From NCBI GenBank assembly GCA_945865355.1, contig CAMBDN010000052.1:1-12590 (forward strand): DNA of 12,590 nt. Direction: 5' to 3'. Position 1 is the first letter of the stretch. The number at the start of each line of letters is the position of its first letter. The notes beneath the pieces are model-generated. The model was not told where the DNA came from. It made no database searches and worked only from the letters and a program-made list of their open reading frames with translations. The translations under genes were made by a program, and so were the position numbers. Positions 6,318 through 12,590 of this stretch are shown one piece after another. This DNA is from Legionella genomosp. 1. Its GTDB lineage: Bacteria > Pseudomonadota > Gammaproteobacteria > Legionellales > Legionellaceae.

Positions 6318-9299
6318 TTAAGCGACTTGTTTAGCAACTGAGGTATATTGCTCGCCGGCAGGGATGCCTGGCTTTTCAACCTTGTCCACCGCAGAAAAAA
6401 TGGACTTGTGTTGTGTATCCAACGCAGTGGTATCAGCGGGTGGGCGTTTTTTTAATTCACCAATGTGCTTTATCAATTTTACATAAGACGATTCAACCTC
6501 TCTAATCGTGTGGGTTGGGTGAGCAACAGCAACATCCTTTAATACCCTGACGGGAAAGATATACTCGCCAACTTTTCTAAAGAAAGCATGGACAGTAGCA
6601 AAAGATCGGTGCAGATAATGCCCCGGTTTTGCATCAAAAAGACCTGCTATCCGTCCTATGGTCATTGATGATAAATAAGCGGTCATTTTCACCATCGTCG
6701 CAGCCAGGGTATACGGCAAATACAGCACATACGAAGCAAAAACGACCAATCGACTTAAGTCTTTCTTAACCGTATCAATCAACTGTATGGCTGCTCTCCT
6801 AGCCGGCTCCCCATAATGTTCTTTTCCTTGTACCAAAGCGACAAAGCTAAGAACAAGTGAAACACCGAAACGTAAAATAATCGGAATGTACGATAAGGGG
6901 ATAGAAAACAGTTGATATGCAATTGACGATTGGATTTCGGGATAAAGTAATTTATGCAGCGATTCACTCTCTTCTTTGCTAAACAGCTCATCAATCTGTC
7001 TTGAAATAGCAAATTGTTGTTTAGGTTCAAGTTTTGGCAACATTTTAGCATGGGTAGATAACCAATAAGCGAAGCGGAATCGGTCAATCATCTGCTTATT
7101 TGTTTCAATAAATTGTTGTGATGCCTTCTTAAGTTCATCACCATTGACTGATAATTCAGGTTGAGGATGCTCCTCTTCCTTTTCAGTGATGAGTGACTCA
7201 TACAACAAAATGGCAACTTTAGCGCCAACCAATGGATAAGCGGCATCCGGTGCACTACCCAGATCTTCTTTAAGATACTCACTTAACCAAGGGATTTGAT
7301 GCCCTGCAATTCCATTAGCAAGAATATACCCTAGACCATAGGCTGCGACGAAATAAGCTCCAATCGTCAATGGATCTTCACCATACTCATAAAACGTATT
7401 CATAACCAATCCGCTGGGACCATGAACAGCACTATCCCAAGCTGCTGCAAAAATCTCCGCTTGCGTCGATCCGCCAGCAATAACTGCTGCGAATTTTGAC
7501 GAACCCATCGTATAAGAAAAGTTAGAAAACCAATTCACATAACTAGAACCAAACACCGATGAAGTAAACGATGGTTGATAAATTGCCCCGACACCTACAG
7601 CGTAAGCTGCGGTAAACAATAAACCTGCGACAGGATCCTTTGCATAGATATTGTGAGAAAAAAAACTACCAAAGCCGTTCAGACCTCTAGCCATCGACGT
7701 TAAAATGTCATTTTGTTCACCCGGATTGAGGGCATACTCCACCGTTGCTAATTTGCTAGTACTCAACGAATACGTTTCAGGTGGCTCATATTTGCTTCGC
7801 AATAACACTTTTTTTAAACGATCATCTTCAACCAACTGAATACAACTGATTGCAGCAGATGAATCGCTGAGTACACTATCTAAAGTTGGGATTGCTGCAG
7901 CAGAATACCAATCATTAACAATAGTATCCGGCATCTTTACCACTAGTCCCGCACCGAAATCATATACACCATAAAATACATCAGCCATTGCATAGCCAAA
8001 TTGTTTTAAGAATTTAACCGGTTTTCGCCACATCGGTTCATTTGGTTTTGCGTGCGCACGAAGGTCTGCTGCAACCAAATGAAAGTTATTATTTCTCCAT
8101 GACTCTTCTTCCCATGGATGGGTGTATACAAAAAAACTTTTGATAAGGTTAATAAAGTAATAACCTAAACTTTTGACGGATGTTTTTATATTGCGATGAT
8201 TTTTCCATCTTGTTGCGGCATAGACTTGAAGTGATTCTTCGCCAGAATCATTGCTCACCGTTGGTCTTTCATCGTTGAGGTCTTTAAGCTTATCCCACCC
8301 TTCAATAAAACTTAAGGACAACAAAACTTCACGCTCACGAGCTGGTGTTAATTGATCGTCAGTAAAATCGTAGGTGATCAACGCATCTTTGTCTGATGAA
8401 TAAACACCATGATGTTTAGCCGTCACTGCATTGCGTAAATCAGCTTGATGATCGTCAATCACCTTACGCGCATCTTCAATATAATCATTCAACTCACCAC
8501 GAGTCAGTGCAAAAAAACGCTTCCGGCTATACGTTAAATCTTGATTAATGCCTTGCAGCTCATACAAACCATACAACATTTGCTGTTTGACAAACTCCAT
8601 GATGGAATCCTTCCCGCGCGCACGATTGCACTCGCGAAGATTGTCAGCACCCCTTAATGAATCGACGTAATCATTGGTTCGGTCAATATCAGCTTGAATG
8701 TCTTTTTTGATTTGCATCAGCGTTTCGTTATCCAAGCCCGAGCGATTTACATTACTAAAATACGCTTCTAAATTTCTCTTGGTTGCTTCTAATTTTTGAA
8801 CATATTGTATCAGTGTGTCTTCATATTCTATCGCGGTCTTACTTCCATTCACCAAGGACTCAACATCTCGCAATGCTGCAAAGCGATCTTGAAAAAGATC
8901 AAGTAATTTTAATTTTACTGCTTGTGAATTACTCACCATGCCCTTTGCAGCTCGGCTATGAGCTACAACACGATACTGCCCCAAGGATGCAATCACTTTG
9001 CCAGTAATAGAATGCGTTTTAACGATTCCCCAACGCGCTGCTTTTTCTAGTTTTTCTGCCGTGGTTTGCCAAAAAAAGGCATGCGGTTCATTGTTTTTAG
9101 AGATGAATTTAACATGATGGCTACTTTGTGAATGGGAGATAATTTTACGATACACATCCCGTCGCCGTGATGCGCCAACTCCAGGAACAGACGAAATAAC
9201 CGGCAAAGTAAGGGTCGCTTCACTATTGAGCGTAAACGCTCGATATTGCTGATGATTAAATTTATTCAGAAGTGTCTTCGCACTATCAGCACCGCTCAC
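6318..9299 (-). CDS. Large orphan membrane-associated protein, putative effector
   Basis: A 993-residue protein I do not recognise. The N-terminal third (about 125-290) is highly charged and helical with likely coiled coils. Hydrophobic or amphipathic stretches follow at about 376-393, 432-455, 556-575, 643-667, 797-823 and 849-884. Several are rich in Gly, Ala and aromatics, so they may be membrane segments or amphipathic hairpins. An acidic, Glu-rich linker lies at 705-722 and a Lys-rich soluble tail at 930-993. No signal peptide is present. The start is GTG, set by AAGGA six bases upstream. Size, a coiled-coil front and a membrane-active back half resemble large effectors of Legionella-type pathogens, but no catalytic motif is visible. 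It is divergent from the monooxygenase gene (174 nt apart). The call as a real gene is firm from length alone. The effector role is inference from context. Confidence 0.75.
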   Translation of the reverse strand: MSGADSAKTLLNKFNHQQYRAFTLNSEATLTLPVISSVPGVGASRRRDVYRKIISHSQSSHHVKFISKNNEPHAFFWQTTAEKLEKAARWGIVKTHSITGKVIASLGQYRVVAHSRAAKGMVSNSQAVKLKLLDLFQDRFAALRDVESLVNGSKTAIEYEDTLIQYVQKLEATKRNLEAYFSNVNRSGLDNETLMQIKKDIQADIDRTNDYVDSLRGADNLRECNRARGKDSIMEFVKQQMLYGLYELQGINQDLTYSRKRFFALTRGELNDYIEDARKVIDDHQADLRNAVTAKHHGVYSSDKDALITYDFTDDQLTPAREREVLLSLSFIEGWDKLKDLNDERPTVSNDSGEESLQVYAATRWKNHRNIKTSVKSLGYYFINLIKSFFVYTHPWEEESWRNNNFHLVAADLRAHAKPNEPMWRKPVKFLKQFGYAMADVFYGVYDFGAGLVVKMPDTIVNDWYSAAAIPTLDSVLSDSSAAISCIQLVEDDRLKKVLLRSKYEPPETYSLSTSKLATVEYALNPGEQNDILTSMARGLNGFGSFFSHNIYAKDPVAGLLFTAAYAVGVGAIYQPSFTSSVFGSSYVNWFSNFSYTMGSSKFAAVIAGGSTQAEIFAAAWDSAVHGPSGLVMNTFYEYGEDPLTIGAYFVAAYGLGYILANGIAGHQIPWLSEYLKEDLGSAPDAAYPLVGAKVAILLYESLITEKEEEHPQPELSVNGDELKKASQQFIETNKQMIDRFRFAYWLSTHAKMLPKLEPKQQFAISRQIDELFSKEESESLHKLLYPEIQSSIAYQLFSIPLSYIPIILRFGVSLVLSFVALVQGKEHYGEPARRAAIQLIDTVKKDLSRLVVFASYVLYLPYTLAATMVKMTAYLSSMTIGRIAGLFDAKPGHYLHRSFATVHAFFRKVGEYIFPVRVLKDVAVAHPTHTIREVESSYVKLIKHIGELKKRPPADTTALDTQHKSIFSAVDKVEKPGIPAGEQYTSVAKQVA

Positions 9300-9319
9300 G
9301 TGTCGTCCTTAATAGCAAA

Positions 9320-9351
9320 ATAATTCATGTATTGTAATAAATCAACATTAA
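9320..9351 (-). promoter_or_regulatory. Weak PmrA-like box for orphan gene
   Basis: On the minus strand TTAAT (9347-9351) is followed 11 nt later, start to start, by TTATT (9336-9340). An AATTAT hexamer at 9320-9325 lies 10 nt further on as a -10. The layout is that expected for a PmrA-activated promoter, but the second half-site has a mismatch and the region is very AT-rich, so chance is a serious alternative. Confidence 0.3.
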
Positions 9352-9374
9352 CGAATTATTAGCAGTAGCGCTTA

Positions 9375-9407
9375 TTTAATAAATCCTTAATCTATCTGTC
9401 ATACAAT
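9375..9407 (+). promoter_or_regulatory. PmrA-like box and -10 before the CaaX gene
   Basis: Two half-sites, tTTAATaaa at 9375-9383 and cTTAATcta at 9386-9394, are separated by 2 nt. This fits the Legionella PmrA consensus (cTTAATatT, N2, cTTAATatT) with exact TTAAT cores 11 nt apart. A good -10, TACAAT at 9402-9407, begins 10 nt after the second core, the usual arrangement when an OmpR/PhoB-type activator replaces the -35. Transcription would start near 9414, giving a leader of about 60 nt. Confidence 0.6.
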
Positions 9408-9473
9408 GTTTTTCAAACCCCTAGTCAGCGCAATTTAGAAGCTTAATGCGCATAATAAAATCATAGTGTTCTA

Positions 9474-11582
9474 ATGAAAAATAAGGTCATAATCGGTGCC
9501 GGGCCAGCAGGTTTGTATGCTGCAATAAAATCGGTGAAAGAAGGTCTGCGTAATGTCGTTATCTATGATCCACGCGCGCCTGATCCTATCGATCCTGCGG
9601 TTCGCAAATATAACCGTCCAGGCCACTTGAATCATAGTGTGTTTAGAAAAGCTGAATCAGGTCTTGGAATAAAATTTTGGTCTGGCGAAAAAACAGGGCA
9701 TATCAAAGACTTAGAAAGAGCTTTGTTTGCTGAGGCAGTACGTTTAGGCATCCGAATAGAAAACAAACACTTCCTCAGGCTACATCAAGATGCAGTGGCA
9801 CCAGGCGTTGTTGTTGCTAATAGCGATGGAACCGAAGAAATTGTTGAAGCTGATTATGTATTTGATTGCACGGGTTCTCGACGTGAGGTTGTTGCTGCAG
9901 TTAACCGCATTATCCCCGATTCACCTTTGAAGATGGTAACAATCACCGAACCACCGGTGCGCAATCATTTTCTTGCTTACGTGAAAATGAGCGCCAGCGA
10001 CTGGGAGCAGTTTCAAATGCTCCAGCAATACCCTGAAGACTTTATGGATGCACTATCCTATGCCCGATCAATTGTAAAATTAAGGAATTTGGGCTGGAGT
10101 GAATTTAAACGCCCACGTTGTTATGGAGCCAACTTTGGTAAGGATAAAGTGTGTTTGTATTTTCATGCCCCAGATGGTTTAGCTAAAGAAAATTATGACC
10201 TCTGGGTACAAGCTGTTCTTGAGTTCTATGCACCCATTAGTTACCAACACCTGCCACCCTCAACTAAACCTCGTTTTATGGCGTTTAACGTCAAGGCTGA
10301 AGCCTTGCAACAAGTTTCATATAAAGGGGACAGTTTACCAACCATGATTGCCCTGGGCGATGCTCAAATCGACTTTGATTACGCTTTGGCGCACGGTATT
10401 CTTGATGGGATGGGTCGTATTGATGCCTTATTTGAGCACATGGAAATCATCAATGGTGAAATTTATTATTTTTATCCCGATGAATATTTAGCAACCATCC
10501 ATGGACTGCTTCAAGAACATAAAAGTGAAGTAACCACTGCAGCTGACCGATTGAGACATTCTTTTGCCAGCGCACTTGAGGCAGCACAATCTAAATTTAG
10601 ACATGCACTCATGCACAGCGATAATCACGAAGAAAAAATCATTTTCACCGATATTTTAAAAGAAATTGAAGCGCGACAAAGTTATGCCAAGGCTAAACAT
10701 CGGTTTGCTGAATGCGATGGCATCCTAAAACGCCCCATTGCTGAAATTGACCGCACAATCGCAAAATTCAACCTCATCCATACCGATCTATTAATAGCAT
10801 TCAATGGTCTACCAGCATCATTTGCTGAGCAGCGAGATGACACGCGAAATTTATTAGCGCATTTAGCCCTGAGCTGGAAAGAAATAGGCAATGCTTTATT
10901 TAAAAATGGCAGGAATATTGAAGCAATCGATGCCTACAAAAGAGCCATAGACATTTATAATTTACCTGTTTTTATTGGTTTACATCCAGTACAAGAGCGC
11001 CCTATCTACTCTAATTTAGCCATTGTTTACCTTAAGGAAAAGCGCTACCCGGAAACAATAGCAGCAGCCAACACAGCCTTAGAGATGGTTGCAAGAAGTT
11101 CAGGTGATGAAGCACTCCCACTAAAAGAAAAAATAGTATTTAATCTGCTGAAAGCAATGTGCTTACAAGCTCAAGAATGTTTGTCATTAGGTAATCGAGA
11201 TGAAGCTCATTCGCTACATGTTAAAGCGAGACATTTGATTGCCACTCAAGAAAGCACCCTTAGCAGAGAAAACCATCTGCAAATTTCAACGATACTGGCC
11301 AAATTACAACAACAACTGGCCCTAACCTTAAGCAGAGCCGGAAGTGTGGGATCTGAGAGTAATGCTGGCAGTGGAGCTACTGAGCTACCTGCTGCTGATC
11401 CAGATTCACCAAGCAATGAACATTTAATGCGAGACGATGTGCTCTTTTCAGAAAATCCAGACGCGGCTAGAAGAAAAGACGCTGTTGGACTGCAAAATTT
11501 TGGCACCTTTGCGCCACCACGCGAATCGCCAGTGACTCCAGCTACTAAAACTACTGACTACGAATGTTGTGTAATTTGTTAA
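9474..11582 (+). CDS. FAD monooxygenase-TPR protein with C-terminal CaaX box, putative effector
   Basis: A 702-residue protein in three parts. Residues 1-325 form a flavoprotein monooxygenase domain: a Rossmann start I-I-G-A-G-P-A-G-L at 6-14, D-Y-V-F-D-C-T-G at 127-134 (second NAD(P)H/FAD motif), and A-L-G-D-A at 293-297 (the GD motif of p-hydroxybenzoate-hydroxylase and MICAL enzymes). Residues 345-460 are a charged helical linker. Residues 462-590 carry tetratricopeptide repeats, clearest in WKEIGNALFKNG...A-I-D-A-Y-K-R-A-I at 468-492, then 510-541. A Ser/Pro/Asp-rich tail ends E-C-C-V-I-C. C699-V-I-C702 is a eukaryotic CaaX prenylation box preceded by a second Cys. Bacteria lack protein prenylation, whereas Legionella effectors such as AnkB use this signal to reach host membranes. 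The substrate is unknown. The GxGxxG and GD motifs are intact, so catalysis is plausible. The ATG lacks a good Shine-Dalgarno. Confidence 0.85.
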   Translation: MKNKVIIGAGPAGLYAAIKSVKEGLRNVVIYDPRAPDPIDPAVRKYNRPGHLNHSVFRKAESGLGIKFWSGEKTGHIKDLERALFAEAVRLGIRIENKHFLRLHQDAVAPGVVVANSDGTEEIVEADYVFDCTGSRREVVAAVNRIIPDSPLKMVTITEPPVRNHFLAYVKMSASDWEQFQMLQQYPEDFMDALSYARSIVKLRNLGWSEFKRPRCYGANFGKDKVCLYFHAPDGLAKENYDLWVQAVLEFYAPISYQHLPPSTKPRFMAFNVKAEALQQVSYKGDSLPTMIALGDAQIDFDYALAHGILDGMGRIDALFEHMEIINGEIYYFYPDEYLATIHGLLQEHKSEVTTAADRLRHSFASALEAAQSKFRHALMHSDNHEEKIIFTDILKEIEARQSYAKAKHRFAECDGILKRPIAEIDRTIAKFNLIHTDLLIAFNGLPASFAEQRDDTRNLLAHLALSWKEIGNALFKNGRNIEAIDAYKRAIDIYNLPVFIGLHPVQERPIYSNLAIVYLKEKRYPETIAAANTALEMVARSSGDEALPLKEKIVFNLLKAMCLQAQECLSLGNRDEAHSLHVKARHLIATQESTLSRENHLQISTILAKLQQQLALTLSRAGSVGSESNAGSGATELPAADPDSPSNEHLMRDDVLFSENPDAARRKDAVGLQNFGTFAPPRESPVTPATKTTDYECCVIC

Positions 11583-11689
11583 ATCTTGATTGAGACTTTA
11601 AGCGCTAGCCCTAATGGATAAAATTTAAAATGGAGTCCCTTTGAAACACAGAAGTTAGGGAGAGTTATTTAAATGCATTTATACTAGGG

Positions 11690-11722
11690 TGTTGACAATC
11701 GGCCCCCAATTTTTTAGAAACA
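11690..11722. mobile_element. Possible second insertion-sequence end
   Basis: TGTTGACA at 11690-11697 is followed by ATCGGCCCCCAAT and a T-run. Its reverse complement resembles 75-94 at the left edge. The TGT...GACA start and C-rich box resemble IS21-type termini. No transposase follows, so it would be a solitary or decayed end. The TTGACA within it can also serve as a -35 box. Confidence 0.3.
11692..11720 (+). promoter_or_regulatory. Possible promoter of the right-edge gene
   Basis: A consensus TTGACA (11692-11697) and TAGAAA (11715-11720) are 17 nt apart. A perfect TATAAT at 11727-11732 lies just downstream but has no -35 at proper spacing. The strong -35 sits inside the possible insertion-sequence end. 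Confidence 0.4.
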
Positions 11723-11785
11723 TGACTATAATGACAGTATAGAAAGTCATTATTTGACAATTATTCAATTCATTGGGAGGCAGAG

Positions 11786-12590
11786 ATGGCCAGTAGTGAG
11801 GTTGATGCAATGCCCTTACAAAGGCATTTTAATTTACGATGCGACACTGTTCTAAATAAACCCAATACCCCCTTGCCTGAAAAAATCGAACAAGTGCAAG
11901 CAGAGTTAGATAGCATTCATGCGAATTTATTAGCATTAATACAAGCAAAAGAAAGACACGCACTGCTGCTAGAAGAAGAGAAGGAGCCTAAGCGACATGC
12001 AGAAGCCCTTTTGCGTGCTATCGAACAAAACGCAGAGAAAAATGTAGGTCAATTATATGCAGGCGATCTGATAAAAAATAATCAGGCAAGTTTTGATGCG
12101 CTCATTGCAAAAGCTAGTGCCAAGGATATGAGCGAGTGGCATAACCGTCTAGAGAAATTGAATAGCCGCGATTTAACCAACTCCTTGTTGTATGCAGCAA
12201 GCACTGCAGCTTTTCTACCCATCGCTCTTTATCGACTAGTATTGAGCAAGGCTACACGTGAAAACCTAGAAAGTTTTGTCCCGGATACGTTTGATAGTGA
12301 AAGTAAAGGCCAATTAAAAGCATTAGCAACAGATACTATTACTCAATTAGACGCGAAACTTAATCGATCAAATGATGAAATAAAATTTATAACCGCAAAA
12401 TTAGCGGGTGCAAATACAGCAGAAAATATATTACTAGCGGCAGCAAACCCCGTTGATCTAGGTAAGTTACTAGAACCTAACCGCACGGCATACCGTGCGA
12501 TGACTAGCTGTGCTGAATTTGTTAATAAAATCGATACGAACCAAAAGTTACTTGCAACCATTGCAAGCAAAGAGGCCGCAGCAGGAACTT
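11786..12590 (+). CDS. Coiled-coil protein, 5' part only, putative effector
   Basis: The reading frame is open from the ATG at 11786 to the window edge, giving 268 residues with no stop. GGGAGG five bases upstream is a strong ribosome site. There is no signal peptide. Residues 31-85 are Glu/Lys/Ala/Leu-rich with heptad-like spacing and an E-E-E cluster near 63-65, so a coiled coil is likely. A second helical charged stretch covers 175-205. Residues 134-154 form one hydrophobic segment (Leu, Ala, Phe, Ile) that might be a membrane helix or a packed core helix. I recognise no family. Coiled-coil proteins next to a CaaX protein and other host-directed proteins are often effectors, but that is context only. 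The C-terminus, where a secretion signal would lie, is missing. Confidence 0.75.
   Translation, partial: MASSEVDAMPLQRHFNLRCDTVLNKPNTPLPEKIEQVQAELDSIHANLLALIQAKERHALLLEEEKEPKRHAEALLRAIEQNAEKNVGQLYAGDLIKNNQASFDALIAKASAKDMSEWHNRLEKLNSRDLTNSLLYAASTAAFLPIALYRLVLSKATRENLESFVPDTFDSESKGQLKALATDTITQLDAKLNRSNDEIKFITAKLAGANTAENILLAAANPVDLGKLLEPNRTAYRAMTSCAEFVNKIDTNQKLLATIASKEAAAGT

Larger units (their letters stand above)
11583..11785. other. Intergenic region with IS-end-like sequence and hairpin
   Basis: No gene is seen. CCCTAA and TTAGGG, about 45 nt apart, could pair. Positions 11722-11750 form a hairpin (ATGAC with GTCAT, and CTATA with TATAG, interrupted by an AAA bulge) that would lie in the leader of the next gene. 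Confidence 0.45.

Noticed and set aside
6143..6334. Possible 63-residue plus-strand protein with an AAGGAGG nearby
   Set aside because: Most of it is translation of the palindromic repeat. The AAGGAGG directly abuts an internal ATG with no spacer, and the frame overlaps the end of the orphan gene.
6779..9007. Short open frames within the 993-residue gene (minus strand at 6779-7282, plus strand at 8783-9007)
   Set aside because: They have no ribosome sites or recognisable protein features, and the long frame explains the region.
10682..11506. Minus-strand frames inside the monooxygenase-TPR gene
   Set aside because: They are antisense to a gene whose domains and CaaX tail are clear.
11727..11732. 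Perfect TATAAT as the main promoter of the right-edge gene
   Set aside because: The nearest TTGACA is 29 nt away and the correctly spaced position is C-rich, so I favour TTGACA with TAGAAA. The TATAAT also lies inside a hairpin.
12343..12570. 75-residue minus-strand frame near the right edge
   Set aside because: It is antisense to the open coiled-coil frame that has a strong ribosome site.
1..12590. CRISPR array, tRNA, rRNA or secretion-machinery genes
   Set aside because: No regularly spaced repeats, cloverleaf-like sequences or Dot/Icm component motifs were seen on either strand.

Overview
The window reads as an accessory, effector-rich region of an AT-rich gammaproteobacterium that lives in eukaryotic cells, most likely in or near Legionellales. 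No single marker proves the taxon. The case rests on several eukaryote-directed features side by side: a protein with the catalytic residues of the anthrax edema factor/CyaA/ExoY adenylyl cyclase toxins, a SET-domain lysine methyltransferase with a C-terminal membrane anchor, an FAD monooxygenase-TPR protein ending in a eukaryotic CaaX prenylation box (CVIC), a 993-residue orphan membrane protein, and a coiled-coil protein running off the right edge. A PmrA-type promoter box, the control element of many Legionella Dot/Icm effector genes, stands in front of the CaaX gene.

Layout: 1-187 is non-coding and holds a small hairpin and a possible insertion-sequence end. 188-2511 (+) is a two-gene unit: a small secreted protein followed 11 nt later by the cyclase-like protein. 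2578-3462 (-) is an outer-membrane beta-barrel. It is divergent from 3621-4934 (+), a ClC-family anion transporter with a non-canonical selectivity loop, and a perfect 15-bp inverted repeat precedes the ClC start. 4949-6103 (-) is the SET protein. 6104-6317 holds a palindromic repeat element, with a related half-copy at the start of the beta-barrel gene. 6318-9299 (-) is the large orphan, divergent from 9474-11582 (+), the monooxygenase-TPR-CaaX protein. 11583-11785 holds a second possible insertion-sequence end and a promoter. 11786 to the end (+) is the 5' part of a coiled-coil gene.

Except for the ClC transporter and the beta-barrel, the genes look like cargo for a host-directed secretion system, not a metabolic pathway. 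They are mostly single transcription units in alternating orientation, as is usual for effector islands. Three genes use non-ATG starts (TTG for ClC and SET, GTG for the orphan). No tRNA, rRNA, CRISPR array, secretion-machinery gene or intact transposase is present. The most notable content is the cyclase-like protein with about 100-residue insertions on both sides of its metal-binding motif, and the MICAL-like monooxygenase fused to TPRs and a CaaX tail.
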